A stretch of DNA of 64,000 bases from Cellulomonas sp. Root485. Lineage in GTDB: Bacteria; Actinomycetota; Actinomycetes; Actinomycetales; Cellulomonadaceae. Under the pieces are notes generated by a model. That model saw only the letters and a list, made by a program, of their open reading frames with translations. It had not been told where the DNA came from and ran no database searches. The first letter of the stretch is position 1. The number at the start of each line of letters is the position of its first letter. Positions 55,141 through 63,961 of this stretch are shown here, in pieces. Both the position numbers and the translations under genes were made by a program. Where the stretch lies: the NCBI RefSeq assembly GCF_001426705.1, contig NZ_LMFC01000002.1, forward strand, positions 953,905-1,017,904, given 5' to 3'.

Positions 55141-55256
55141 GAGGTGTCCTTGGGCGCCCGTCGCGGACCCGGCCTACCCGGGCTCCGATGGGCCTCTCGG
55201 GCTGGCCCACGAGACGATCGTTCCGTGCCGGTGGCCTGCCCCGTTAGGGACCTAGG

Positions 55257-55898
55257 TCATGCCTTGCGCCACAGGTCCGGGATGCTGACGCCGACCTCGC
55301 CGAGCAGCTCGCGCAGCAGGGGCAGGCTCAGGCCGACGACGCCGTGGTGGTCGCCCTCGATCCGCTCCACGAACGGGCCGCCGAGGCCGTCGATCGTGAA
55401 CGCGCCGGCCACCGCCAGCGGCTCACCCGTGGCGACGTAGGCGTCGACCTCCTCGTCGGACAGGTCCGCGAACCGCACCGTGGTCGACGACGTGGCCCCG
55501 AGCATCGCCGGCACGTCGCGCTCGTCCATCAGCCAGTGCCCCGTGTGCAGCACGCCCGAGCGGCCGCGCATCGTGCGCCACCGGGCCGTCGCGTCGGCAG
55601 CATCCAGAGGCTTTCCGAAGATCTGGCCGTCCAGCTCCAGCATCGAGTCGCAGCCCAGCAGGAGCAGGTCGTCCGCGTCGTCGAGCTCCTCGGGCAGGTT
55701 CCGGGCGACGTCCTCCACCTTCGCCTGCGCCAGCAGGAGCACCGCGTCCGCCGGGTCCAGCGCCCCGAACCGGTCGTGGGCGGCGGCCAGGACCGCGTCC
55801 TCGTCGACGCCCGACACGGCGACGAGCGGCTCGATCCCGGCGGCGAGCAGGGTGGCGCGGCGGGCGGGCGAGGCGGAGGCGAGCAGCAGACGGGTCAC
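55257..55898 (-). CDS. maf: Maf-family nucleoside triphosphate pyrophosphatase
   Basis: This 213-residue protein hydrolyses non-canonical or modified nucleotides (dTTP/UTP or m7GTP type). The family hallmark LLLASASPARR at the start is followed by LLLGCDSMLELDGQIFGKP and a later FTIDGLGGPFVERIEGDHHGVVGLSLP. The GTG start is favoured because a TAGGCT element lies 8 bases before it; the longer frame to 56006 is non-conserved. In M. tuberculosis, maf (Rv3282) is also between accA3 and accE-accD5-birA. Confidence 0.92.
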   Translation of the reverse strand: MTRLLLASASPARRATLLAAGIEPLVAVSGVDEDAVLAAAHDRFGALDPADAVLLLAQAKVEDVARNLPEELDDADDLLLLGCDSMLELDGQIFGKPLDAADATARWRTMRGRSGVLHTGHWLMDERDVPAMLGATSSTTVRFADLSDEEVDAYVATGEPLAVAGAFTIDGLGGPFVERIEGDHHGVVGLSLPLLRELLGEVGVSIPDLWRKA

Positions 55899-55906
55899 GG
55901 TGGGCG

Positions 55907-55912
55907 AGCCTA
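55907..55912 (-). promoter_or_regulatory. Leaderless-type -10 element before maf
   Basis: On the minus strand TAGGCT ends 8 bases before the GTG at 55898. Confidence 0.45.
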
Positions 55913-56094
55913 GTTCGTGGGCTCCCTGCGTGAGATCGGCGGCTTCCGACGAGGACGTGGGTCGCGACTTGCCGACGTCGGGACCTCGGACCCGTGCGCC
56001 CGGCACAGCGCATCAGGGCACAATGGGCGCGCTGTGGTCGGGTGCGACGGGCGGAACCGCCGGTCCGAGGTCACGAGGGACGCGAGGAGACGCC

Positions 56095-56799
56095 GTGGGT
56101 GACGCGACGAGGTCGTCGGCAACGGGTGCGGACGAGGACGTCGACGACTTCGACGAGCTCGACGAGGTCGACGAGGTCGATCCCGACCCGGACCTGCTGG
56201 AGCCGCCGTCGCACGCGTGGCGGACCCGGACCGCGCTCGAGATGGTCGTCTCCGGCATCGTCGGCCTCCTCGCGTCGTTCGTGCTCTCGATCGAGGCCCT
56301 CACGCTCGCGCTGGACCCGACGGCGTCGCTGGGCTGCGACCTCAACTCGGTGATCAGCTGCAGCATCGTCGCGCAGAGCTGGCAGGCGTCGCTGTTCGGG
56401 TTCCCCAACGCCTACCTCGGCATCGCCGCCGAGGCCGTGGTCATCACGGTGGCCGTGGCCATCCTCGGACGCGTGGTGTTCCCGCGCTGGTTCATGCTCG
56501 GCGCGCAGACGATCTACACGCTCGGCTTCCTGTTCGCCTGGTGGCTCTTCTACGAGGCGTACGTCGTCATCGGGGCGCTGTGCCCGTGGTGCCTGCTCAT
56601 CACCGTCACGACGACGCTCGTGTGGGCGGGGCTGACCCGGCTGAACGTCCGCGAGGGCGTCATCAGGTTCCCCGGGCGCTGGGGTCCGGCCGCCCGGCGG
56701 TTCGTCGACCACGGCAACGACTGGTTCGTCACCATCGCGCTCATCGTGCTGCTGGCGGTCGCGATCCTGCTGAAGTACGGCTCGATCATCCTCGCCTGA
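56095..56799 (+). CDS. Vitamin K epoxide reductase (VKOR)-family membrane protein
   Basis: This protein of about 234 residues has four or five transmembrane helices. It carries the VKOR redox residues: an outer pair in CDLNSVISC and the CxxC active site in CPWC near residue 160. It re-oxidises a DsbA-type thioredoxin with quinones, driving disulfide formation outside the membrane. A long acidic N-terminus (DDFDELDEVDEVDPDPD) precedes the helices. The GTG at 56095 is preferred over ATG 56023 because GAGGAGA lies 5 bases upstream, and a CACAAT -10-like element at 56019-56024 overlaps that ATG. No DsbA partner is visible in the window. Confidence 0.88.
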   Translation: MGDATRSSATGADEDVDDFDELDEVDEVDPDPDLLEPPSHAWRTRTALEMVVSGIVGLLASFVLSIEALTLALDPTASLGCDLNSVISCSIVAQSWQASLFGFPNAYLGIAAEAVVITVAVAILGRVVFPRWFMLGAQTIYTLGFLFAWWLFYEAYVVIGALCPWCLLITVTTTLVWAGLTRLNVREGVIRFPGRWGPAARRFVDHGNDWFVTIALIVLLAVAILLKYGSIILA

Positions 56800-56814
56800 C
56801 CGCGGACGCACGAA

Positions 56815-56840
56815 GGGCCGGTGGCATGTACCACCGGCCC
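56815..56840. terminator. Bidirectional hairpin between VKOR and the DUF885 gene
   Basis: A perfect 10-base-pair stem (56815-56824 with 56831-56840, 6-base loop) lies 15 bases after the VKOR stop and 16 bases beyond the DUF885 stop. Confidence 0.75.
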
Positions 56841-56856
56841 GTCGTCCATGCCGTGC

Positions 56857-58599
56857 TCAGCCCGCGAACGCCGTCTTCAGGACGTCCAGCGGCAGGGCGC
56901 CCATGCTCAGTGCGCGGGCGTGGAAGGCGCGACGGTCGAACTCCTCGCCCTGCGCCTCCGCCTCCGCGGCAGCCGCGTCGCGCGTCTGCTCCCAGAGCCG
57001 CTGGCCGATCTTGTAGGACGGTGCCTGGCCCGGCCAGCCCAGGTACCGGTTCCACTCGAACCGGATGAACGCCTCGGGCATGTTCACGTTGGCCTTGAGG
57101 AACTCCCAGCCCTTGTCGGCGTCCCACGTCCCGCCGCCCCACTCCTCCGGCGCCTCGAGCCCGAGGTGGACGCCCAGGTCGAACACGACGCGGGCGGCGC
57201 GCATCCGCTGTCCGTCGAGCATGCCCAGCCGGTCACCCGGGTCGTCGAGGAAGCCGAGGTCGGCCATGAGGCGCTCGGCGTACAGGGCCCAGCCCTCGCC
57301 GTAGCCCGACGTCCAGCACGCCAGCCGGCGCCACGTGTTCAGCGTCGCTCGCTGGAACACCGCCTGACCGATCTGCAGGTGATGGCCCGGGACGCCCTCG
57401 TGGTAGACGGTCGTCTTCTCCCGCCAGGTGTTGAACGTGGTGACCTCGGGCGGCACCGACCACCACATGCGGCCCGGGCGGCTGAAGTCGTCGCTGGGGC
57501 CCGTGTAGTAGATGCCGCCGTTCTGCGTCGGCGCGATGCGGCACTCGAGCGTGAGCACGGGGACCGGGATGGCGAAGTGCGTGCCGTCCAGGGCCGCGAT
57601 CGCGGCGTCCGACGTCTCCTGCATCCACGCCTGGAGCGCGGCCGTGCCGTGCAGGGTGCGGGCGGGGTCCTCGTCGAGCTTGGCGACGGCGTCCGCGACC
57701 GTGGCACCCGGTCCGGCGATCTGCTCGGCGACGGCCTCCTGCTCGGCGACGACCCGGGCGAGCTCCTCGAGCCCCCACTGGTACGTCTCCTCCAGGTCGA
57801 CGGTCGCGCCGAGGAACGCGCGCGACCACAGGGCGTAACGCTCGCGGCCGGCCGCGTCCTCCTGCGGGGCCTGCGGCGACAGCTCGTCGCGCAGGAACGC
57901 CGCGAGGGTCGCGTACGCGCCACGCGCCGCGGTGGCGCCGTGCTCGAGCTCGGAGCGGACCAGGGAGCACGCCGCGGACTCGTCCAGGACCGCGTCCACG
58001 TCGGCGCCGGTGATGAAGGTCGTGAAGAACGACGTCTCCGGGTCGGCCAGCTCCTCGGCCTGGCGGGCGGCCTCGTCGACCTGGCGGACCGCGGCCACCG
58101 CACCGGTGCTCGCGGCCAGCCGCAGCGACTCGATGTAGCCGTCGACCGCGAACGGCAGGGCGTTCAGCCGGGCCGCGATGTTCGACCACGCCTCGACGTC
58201 GTCGGTGGGCATGATGTCGAACACGTCGCGCAGGTTCTGCACCGGGGACGCGATGTTGTTCAGGTACCGCAGGAACTCGCCCGACTCGTGCAGCTCGAGC
58301 TCGAGGCCGAGCCGCTCGCGCATCGCGGCGAGCGTGATCTGGTCGATCTCGTCCGTCGGGGAGGCACCGTCCAGGGCCTGCAGGGTGCTCCTGGTGAGCT
58401 CCGCACGGGCCTCGAGCCCGGCCGGGGAGTGGTCGGTCATCTCGTGGTCGTGCCCTGCGATCCCCATGCTGGTCGCCGCCAGGGGGTCGAGGGTCGCGTA
58501 CTGGGTCATGTACGCCTCCGCGATCGTGTCGATCGGGGAGGGTGCGCGCTCGGTGAGCGCGTCCAGGCGGGAAGGCGGGGGGGTGGGCGTCGTCGTCAC
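56857..58599 (-). CDS. DUF885-family peptidase-like protein
   Basis: This 580-residue protein belongs to DUF885, a mostly alpha-helical family related to M32/thermolysin-type metallopeptidases. The motif VYHEGVPGHHLQ is the HExxH-like metal site, followed by GYGEGWALYAERL, which supplies the third ligand Glu. There is no signal peptide, so a cytoplasmic peptidase role is likely; the substrate is unknown. The GTG at 58599 is supported by TAGGGT 7 bases upstream; the longer frame to 58770 runs into accE. It shares the gap with convergent VKOR. Confidence 0.85.
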   Translation of the reverse strand: MTTTPTPPPSRLDALTERAPSPIDTIAEAYMTQYATLDPLAATSMGIAGHDHEMTDHSPAGLEARAELTRSTLQALDGASPTDEIDQITLAAMRERLGLELELHESGEFLRYLNNIASPVQNLRDVFDIMPTDDVEAWSNIAARLNALPFAVDGYIESLRLAASTGAVAAVRQVDEAARQAEELADPETSFFTTFITGADVDAVLDESAACSLVRSELEHGATAARGAYATLAAFLRDELSPQAPQEDAAGRERYALWSRAFLGATVDLEETYQWGLEELARVVAEQEAVAEQIAGPGATVADAVAKLDEDPARTLHGTAALQAWMQETSDAAIAALDGTHFAIPVPVLTLECRIAPTQNGGIYYTGPSDDFSRPGRMWWSVPPEVTTFNTWREKTTVYHEGVPGHHLQIGQAVFQRATLNTWRRLACWTSGYGEGWALYAERLMADLGFLDDPGDRLGMLDGQRMRAARVVFDLGVHLGLEAPEEWGGGTWDADKGWEFLKANVNMPEAFIRFEWNRYLGWPGQAPSYKIGQRLWEQTRDAAAAEAEAQGEEFDRRAFHARALSMGALPLDVLKTAFAG

Positions 58600-58606
58600 C
58601 CGCTCG

Positions 58607-58612
58607 ACCCTA
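58607..58612 (-). promoter_or_regulatory. Leaderless-type -10 element before the DUF885 gene
   Basis: On the minus strand TAGGGT ends 7 bases before the GTG at 58599. Confidence 0.55.
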
Positions 58613-58639
58613 CTCGCGGGTTCCGACGATCCCGAGCCC

Positions 58640-58870
58640 TCAGGCGCGCAGGCTCCAGCGCCATGCGTCCGGGCCGGGACGGAGCCCGACGCGGCTGCCG
58701 CGCATCGTCCGGCGCCGGTCGGCCCACGGCGCGGCGACCGCGTGGTCCCGCTCCTCGGCCAGCCGGGCACGCTCGGACGCCGCGGCCATCAGGCCCGCCA
58801 CCAGGGCGGCCAGCTCCAGGTCGTCCGGGGTGCCCCGGACCACCTGCACGTCGGCGTCGCGCGCGCTCAT
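58640..58870 (-). CDS. accE: Acyl-CoA carboxylase epsilon subunit
   Basis: This 76-residue protein is the small epsilon subunit found only in actinobacterial acyl-CoA carboxylases. The core VVRGTPDDLELAALVAGLMAA and the C-terminal GLRPGPDAWRWSLRA fit the family. It stabilises the alpha-beta complex and raises activity. The ATG at 58870 overlaps the stop of the His-rich gene; the frame reaching 59152 is a shadow. Rv3281 (accE5) is the equivalent in M. tuberculosis. Confidence 0.87.
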   Translation of the reverse strand: MSARDADVQVVRGTPDDLELAALVAGLMAAASERARLAEERDHAVAAPWADRRRTMRGSRVGLRPGPDAWRWSLRA

Positions 58871-59460
58871 GCGGTCCCCGTCACGTCGTCGTCGTCCTCG
58901 TCCGTGTCGTCGTCGTCCTCCTCGAACGCGACCGCAGCCCCGCGCGACGCACCCCACTCGCCGACCTCGAAGCCGGCGTCGACCAGCCGCTGCGCGAGGT
59001 CCGCCCCGCCCTGCTCGACGACGTCCAGCACGGACTCCAGCGACAGGTCCGAGGTCCCGTGCGGCGGTCCGACGACGAACCCGAGGTGAAACGTGTCGAT
59101 CTCGGCGTCGCTGCGTGGCGCGTCCGCGTCGCCGTGCTCGTCGTCGCCCCACGACATGCCCGTAAGGTCGGCGTGCAGGCCCAGGCGCTCGTGCAGCAGG
59201 TCGTACAGCTGCGCGTTGAGACCGCCGATCTCCGACTCCAGCACCAGGATGCGTGGGTCCTCGTCGGCCTCCCGCGACCCGAACTCGGCGCGGACACCGA
59301 CCGCCGCGTCGACGTACCCGTGCAGCGCGGCGGCCAGGGCGGCGACGGCCGCGTGCAGGTCCGTCGCGTCGACGCCGACCAGCGGCTCCGGGCCGTGGGC
59401 GGGGTCGTCGTGACCGCCGTGCTCGTCGTGCTCGTCGTGCTCGTGCTCGTGCTCGCTCAC
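58867..59460 (-). CDS. His/Asp/Glu-rich protein encoded between accD and accE
   Basis: This 197-residue protein begins with a run of alternating His, Glu and Asp ([17 protein letters not shown]). A helical centre and an acidic tail ([13 protein letters not shown]) follow. I do not recognise a family. Its start overlaps the accD stop (GTGA) and its stop overlaps the accE start, so it is translated as a fixed part of the carboxylase operon. The N-terminus could bind divalent metal such as Zn2+ or Ni2+ (inference). The 6- and 9-base repeats at 59417-59455 that encode it are a simple-sequence tract that could vary in length. The core may be a diverged carboxylase-associated partner. Confidence 0.75.
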   Translation of the reverse strand: MSEHEHEHDEHDEHGGHDDPAHGPEPLVGVDATDLHAAVAALAAALHGYVDAAVGVRAEFGSREADEDPRILVLESEIGGLNAQLYDLLHERLGLHADLTGMSWGDDEHGDADAPRSDAEIDTFHLGFVVGPPHGTSDLSLESVLDVVEQGGADLAQRLVDAGFEVGEWGASRGAAVAFEEDDDDTDEDDDDVTGTA

Positions 59461-61079
59461 AGCGGGATGTTCCCGTGCTTCTTGGGGGGCAGGCTCGCGC
59501 GCTTGGTGCGTAGCAGGCGCAGGGCCTTGGTGATCTCCGTGCGGGTCTGCGACGGGGGGATCACCGCGTCCACGTACCCACGGTCGGCTGCGTCCCACGG
59601 GTTCACGATCGCCTCCTCGTACTCGGCCGTCAGGCGCCGGCGTTCGGCCTCGGCGTCGCCGCCCGCGTCCGCGACGGACTTCAGGGCGCCGCGCTGCAGG
59701 ATGTTCACCGCGCCGCCGGCACCCATGACGGCGATCTGCGCGGTGGGCCAGGCCAGGTTCACGTCGGCACCGAGCTGCTTGGAGCCCATGACGATGTACG
59801 CGCCACCGTACGCCTTGCGGGTGATGACGGTGACGAGCGGGACGGTCGCCTCGGCGTACGCGTAGATGAGCTTGGCGCCGCGCCGGATGATGCCGTTCCA
59901 CTCCTGGTCGGTGCCCGGCAGGAAGCCCGGGACGTCGACGAACGTCAGCACCGGGATGTTGAACGCGTCGCACGTCCGCACGAACCGCGCGGCCTTCTCG
60001 GCGGCGTTGATGTCGAGCGTGCCGGCCATCGCCAGGGGCTGGTTGGCCACGATGCCGACCGGGTGGCCCTCGACGTGCCCGAAGCCGATCAGCACGTTCT
60101 TGGCGTACAGCGGCTGGACCTCCAGCAGGACCCCGTCGTCCAACACGTGCTCCAGGACGGTGCGCATGTCGTACGGCTGGTTGTCCGAGTCGGGCAGGAG
60201 CGTGTCGAGCTCCTCGTCGGTCTCGCTGACCTCCAGGTCGGCCTCGTGGTCGAACGTCAGCGGGTCCGTGAGGTTGTTCTGCGGCAGGTAGATGAGCAGC
60301 GAGCGCACGTAGTCGAGCGCGTCGTCCTCGTCGGAGGCCATGTAGTGCGCGACGCCGGAGCGCGTGTTGTGGGTGGTCGCGCCGCCCAGCTCCTCGAAGC
60401 CGACGTCCTCGCCCGTGACCGCGCGGATGACGTCGGGACCGGTGATGAACATGTTGGACGTGCCGTCGGCCATGACGATGAAGTCCGTCAGCGCGGGGGA
60501 GTACACCGCACCGCCCGCCGACGGGCCCAGAATGAGGCTGATCTGCGGGATCACCCCGGAGGCGGCGACGTTGCGACGGAAGATCTCCGCGAACTGCGTC
60601 AGGCCCGCGACGCCCTCCTGGATCCGCGCGCCGCCGCCGTCGCTGATCCCGATCAGCGGGACACCCGTGCGCAGCGCCAGGTCCATCACCTTCGTGATCT
60701 TCTGGCCGTGCACCTCGCCCAGGCTGCCGCCGAAGACCGTGAAGTCCTGCGAGTAGATGCACACCGGGCGGCCGTCGACCGTGCCGTGCCCGACGACGAC
60801 GCCGTCCCCGGGGATGCGCTTCTTGTCGAGGCCGAAGTTGGTCGAGCGGTGCCGGACGAACGCGTCGAGCTCGGTGAACGAGCCCGGGTCCAGGAGCTGT
60901 TCGATGCGCTCGCGGGCGGACCGCTTGCCGCGCGCGTGCTGCTTGTCGACCGCCGTCTGCTCGGCGGCCTCGGCGGCCTCGTAGCGGTCGGCGAGGTCGG
61001 CCAGCTTGGCGGCCGTGGTGCGCGGGGCCGTCTCGACGGGCTGCTGGGGGCGAATGCCGTGATGGTCCGTGTCAGTCAC
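59457..61079 (-). CDS. accD: Acyl-CoA carboxylase beta (carboxyltransferase) subunit
   Basis: This 540-residue carboxyltransferase matches PccB/AccD5. It transfers the carboxyl group from biotin to propionyl- or acetyl-CoA. Both crotonase-fold halves are present; landmarks are [43 protein letters not shown] (oxyanion region) and [15 protein letters not shown]. The start is a GTG with TAGCCT 7 bases upstream. The order accD-X-accE, and divergence from birA, recall Rv3279-Rv3281. Confidence 0.95.
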   Translation of the reverse strand: MTDTDHHGIRPQQPVETAPRTTAAKLADLADRYEAAEAAEQTAVDKQHARGKRSARERIEQLLDPGSFTELDAFVRHRSTNFGLDKKRIPGDGVVVGHGTVDGRPVCIYSQDFTVFGGSLGEVHGQKITKVMDLALRTGVPLIGISDGGGARIQEGVAGLTQFAEIFRRNVAASGVIPQISLILGPSAGGAVYSPALTDFIVMADGTSNMFITGPDVIRAVTGEDVGFEELGGATTHNTRSGVAHYMASDEDDALDYVRSLLIYLPQNNLTDPLTFDHEADLEVSETDEELDTLLPDSDNQPYDMRTVLEHVLDDGVLLEVQPLYAKNVLIGFGHVEGHPVGIVANQPLAMAGTLDINAAEKAARFVRTCDAFNIPVLTFVDVPGFLPGTDQEWNGIIRRGAKLIYAYAEATVPLVTVITRKAYGGAYIVMGSKQLGADVNLAWPTAQIAVMGAGGAVNILQRGALKSVADAGGDAEAERRRLTAEYEEAIVNPWDAADRGYVDAVIPPSQTRTEITKALRLLRTKRASLPPKKHGNIPL

Positions 61080-61086
61080 CCGACCG

Positions 61087-61092
61087 AGGCTA
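61087..61092 (-). promoter_or_regulatory. Leaderless-type -10 element before accD
   Basis: On the minus strand TAGCCT ends 7 bases before the GTG at 61079. Confidence 0.55.
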
Positions 61093-61175
61093 GTTGTCGG
61101 AGCCCGACATGCACGTGCAGGCGGATCACGGTGTTGGTCGCGTCGGGGTGTCGGGTTCCCACAACGCGCGACATC

Positions 61176-62036
61176 ATGTTCGTCGTGTCCCTCCTACGCA
61201 TCGCCGAGCTCCGCGACCTCCTGCTCGCCCCCGCCGGCCCGCTGACCCGGGTCGAGGTGGTGGACGTCACCGGCTCCACCAACACCGACCTCGCCGACGC
61301 CCTGCGCGCCGACCCGGACTCCTGGCCGGACGCCAGCGTGCTCGTCGCGGAGCACCAGACGGGCGGCCGCGGCCGCGCCGGACGCACCTGGGAGACGCCG
61401 CCCGGGACCGCGTTGACCTGCAGCTTCGTGGTCCATCCGCCCGTCCCCGCCGCATCCTTCGGCTGGATCTCGCTGCTCGCCGGGCTCGGCGCCGTCAACG
61501 CGCTGCGGGCCACCGCGGGCGTCGCCGCCACGCTGAAGTGGCCCAACGACCTGCTCGTGCCCGCCGGCAGCGAGGTCGAGGGCTGGGGTGCCGCGCGCAA
61601 GGTCGGCGGGATCCTCACGGAGGTCGTGGCTCTCCCGGCGGGGCAGCCGCCCGCGGTCGTCATCGGGATCGGCATCAACGTCCTGCAGGGGGCCGACGAG
61701 CTGCCCGTCGACAGTGCGACGTCCCTCGCGCTCGCGGGCGCGCAGCACGTGGACCGCGAGGGGATGCTGGTCGCGCTGGTCGCCGCACAGCTCGAGGTCG
61801 CCGAGCGGTGGCGCGAGTCCGGGGGCGACGCCGTCGCGTCCGGCCTGGCCGACGAGGTCGCGGCCGTGTGCAGCACGCTCGGGACACGGGTGCGCGTGGA
61901 GCTGCCGGGGGGCGGGTCCGTGAGCGGCCTCGCGGCACGGCTCGACGACGACGGAGCCCTGGTGGTCGTCGACGACGAGGGCGTGACCCACCGCGTGCTC
62001 GCGGGTGACGTACGCCACGTCCGCTCGGCCCGGTGA
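61176..62036 (+). CDS. birA: Biotin-protein ligase
   Basis: This 286-residue enzyme attaches biotin to the carrier domain of AccA. The catalytic motif [17 protein letters not shown] (biotinyl-AMP loop) is intact, as are LKWPNDLL with the active-site Lys and the GIGINV segment. A C-terminal SH3-like domain ends the protein. There is no N-terminal helix-turn-helix, so it is a ligase only and not a repressor. The start is the ATG at 61176; a GTG 9 bases later is possible. It diverges from accD, so ligase and substrate genes share a promoter zone. Confidence 0.93.
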   Translation: MFVVSLLRIAELRDLLLAPAGPLTRVEVVDVTGSTNTDLADALRADPDSWPDASVLVAEHQTGGRGRAGRTWETPPGTALTCSFVVHPPVPAASFGWISLLAGLGAVNALRATAGVAATLKWPNDLLVPAGSEVEGWGAARKVGGILTEVVALPAGQPPAVVIGIGINVLQGADELPVDSATSLALAGAQHVDREGMLVALVAAQLEVAERWRESGGDAVASGLADEVAAVCSTLGTRVRVELPGGGSVSGLAARLDDDGALVVVDDEGVTHRVLAGDVRHVRSAR

Positions 62037-62038
62037 AC

Positions 62039-62044
62039 TACCCT
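62039..62044 (+). promoter_or_regulatory. Leaderless-type -10 element before the adenylate cyclase
   Basis: TACCCT ends 6 bases before the GTG at 62051. This favours 62051 over the GTG at 62033 that overlaps the birA stop. Confidence 0.55.
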
Positions 62045-62050
62045 CGTCCC

Positions 62051-63127
62051 GTGCCGGACGATCGATCGCAGGACCTCGACTTCCTCGAGTCGACGGTCGG
62101 GGAGCTCGACGCCGAGCTGCTCGGCGGCCCCCGCACCCTCAGCGCGCACGACCTCGCCGCGCGCGCCGGCATCGACATCGACGTCGTGCGCGGCTTCTGG
62201 ACCACGATGGGCCTGCCCCACGCCGACCCGGACGAGCCGGTCTACACCGAGCGCGACGCCGAGGCGATCGACCGCGCGGCCGCCCTGGTCCGCGACCACG
62301 GGCTGGACCTGCGCACGGTGATCACCGTGACCCGCGCGCTCGGGCACACCTCCGACCGGCTCGCCCTGTGGCAGGTCGAGGCCCTCGTGGAGGACATGGC
62401 CGGCCGGTACGAGCTCGACGACACCTCCGCGCGGCTGCTCGTCCTCGACCGGCTCGCGTCCCTCGCGCCCGTCCTCGAGGCCCAGCTGGTCCACTCCTAC
62501 CGCCGTCAGCTCGCCGCGATCGCCGGCCGCTACGCCGGGGAGTTCGGCCAGCTCCGCGCCCCTGGACCCGACCGGACCGCGCTCCCCCTGGCGCGCGCCG
62601 TCGGGTTCGCCGACATGGTCTCCTTCACCCGCCGCACCGCAGGGCTCGGCTCCACCGACCTCTCCCAGTTCGTCCAGCGCTTCGAGGCCGCAGCGCGCGA
62701 CATCGTCTCCGCCAACGGCGGCCGCGTCGTGAAGACGATCGGTGACGCGATCCTCTTCGTCGCCGACAGCGCCGCGACCGGCGCCCTCATCGCGCTCGAC
62801 CTCGCGGACACCCTGGGCAAGGAGCTCGACGTCGACCGCGAGACGACGACCGGCGGGCTCTTCGAGGGCGCCCGTGGCGTCACCCCCGTGCGGGTCGGGC
62901 TCGTGTGGGGGCGGGTGCTGTCGCGGTTCGGCGACGTCTTCGGGCCCGACGTGAACCTGGCCGCGCGGCTCACCGACATCGCGGACCCCAGCACCGTGCT
63001 GGTGGATGCCGGCACCGCCGAGGTCCTGTCCGCCGATGCGCGGTTCGTGCTCGAGCCCCGGCCGGCGCGACGGCTCGCGGGGATCGGCTCGGTCTCGCCG
63101 GTCCGGCTGCGGGCGGCCGGCGCCTGA
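62051..63127 (+). CDS. Class III adenylate cyclase with N-terminal regulatory domain (Rv1264-like)
   Basis: This 358-residue protein has an N-terminal helical domain (about residues 20-160: LSAHDLAARAGIDIDVVRGFWTTMGLP). It resembles the autoinhibitory, pH-sensing domain of M. tuberculosis Rv1264. The C-terminal class III cyclase domain follows, with metal-binding Asp188 (GFADMVSFT) and Asp232 (KTIGDAILF). Lys228 is the adenine-recognising Lys, and DVFGPDVNLAARL holds the transition-state Asn and Arg. It should make cAMP from ATP as a homodimer. The start is taken as GTG 62051; the GTG at 62033 overlapping the birA stop is the alternative. Confidence 0.88.
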   Translation: MPDDRSQDLDFLESTVGELDAELLGGPRTLSAHDLAARAGIDIDVVRGFWTTMGLPHADPDEPVYTERDAEAIDRAAALVRDHGLDLRTVITVTRALGHTSDRLALWQVEALVEDMAGRYELDDTSARLLVLDRLASLAPVLEAQLVHSYRRQLAAIAGRYAGEFGQLRAPGPDRTALPLARAVGFADMVSFTRRTAGLGSTDLSQFVQRFEAAARDIVSANGGRVVKTIGDAILFVADSAATGALIALDLADTLGKELDVDRETTTGGLFEGARGVTPVRVGLVWGRVLSRFGDVFGPDVNLAARLTDIADPSTVLVDAGTAEVLSADARFVLEPRPARRLAGIGSVSPVRLRAAGA

Positions 63128-63134
63128 GCACTGC

Positions 63135-63202
63135 CGAGATCGTGGGTCCGGCGCGAGCGCGTGGGTTCGCACCGACGCTCTCAGGTCGGACCCACGATCT
63201 CG
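63135..63202. terminator. Bidirectional hairpin between the cyclase and SRAP genes
   Basis: Perfect 16-base arms (63135-63150 and 63187-63202) enclose a 36-base loop between convergent stops at 63127 and 63212. Confidence 0.7.
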
Positions 63203-63211
63203 CGCGCCGGC

Positions 63212-63961
63212 CTACACCGGTCCTGCCTCGGGGTCGACCTCGTCGACCAGGGACGGGCCGTTGTTGGCGACCGTGTTGACGGCGGTGGAGACCGGGGTGG
63301 CGACGATGTCCGGCCCCGGGGTCTCCAGGAGCTCGCGGGCTCCGGCGGCGCCGACGGCGGGGTCCAGCCAGGCCGACCAGGCGTCCGACCGCAGCATCAG
63401 GGGCTGGCGGTCGTGGATGTGCGCGAGCTCGTCGGAAGCCGGTCGGGTGATGACGGTGGCGCTGACCACCCAGCGTGCGGGGTCGTCGTCGGCCTTGGTG
63501 GGGTCCTTCCAGAACTCGTACAGGCCCGCGAGCGCGACGACGTCGCCGTCGGCGGGGTGCAGGTAGAAGGGCTGCTTGCGCTTGCCTGCGGGCCCGGGCC
63601 CGCCGGGTGCAGCCTTCTTCCACTCGTAGTAGCCGTCGGCGGGCAGCAGTGCGCGGCGGACGGCGAACGGGCGCGCGAACGCCGACTTCTCCTCGAGCGA
63701 CTCCACCCGGGCGTTGATCATGCGGCTGCCGACGGAGATGTCCTTCGCCCACGACGGCACCAGGCCCCAGCGGGCCACCCGCAGCTGCCGGGTGATCTCC
63801 CCGGTCTCCTTGTCCGCGCGCTCCACGACCATGCGGACGCCGTCGGTGGGGGCGACGTTCCAGGACGGGCCCAGCAGGCGGACGTCGTCGGCGACGGTCG
63901 CGATGGCGAACTCGTCGGCCAGCGCCTGGTCCTCGCGGAAGGAGGCATATCGACCACACAT
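63212..63961 (-). CDS. SRAP/HMCES-family abasic-site DNA-protein crosslink protein (YedK-like)
   Basis: This 249-residue protein is of the SOS-response-associated peptidase family, which forms a stable thiazolidine link with abasic sites in single-stranded DNA to shield them. The start is fixed by biology: after Met removal Cys2 becomes the catalytic N-terminus (MCGRYASF), so ATG 63961 is chosen over 63994. Other conserved parts are WNVAPTD, RWGLVPSWAKD, NARVESL and GYYEWKK. The catalytic His/Glu region is near LAHIHDRQPLML. A CAGGCT element 7 bases upstream may drive a leaderless transcript. Confidence 0.93.
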   Translation of the reverse strand: MCGRYASFREDQALADEFAIATVADDVRLLGPSWNVAPTDGVRMVVERADKETGEITRQLRVARWGLVPSWAKDISVGSRMINARVESLEEKSAFARPFAVRRALLPADGYYEWKKAAPGGPGPAGKRKQPFYLHPADGDVVALAGLYEFWKDPTKADDDPARWVVSATVITRPASDELAHIHDRQPLMLRSDAWSAWLDPAVGAAGARELLETPGPDIVATPVSTAVNTVANNGPSLVDEVDPEAGPV

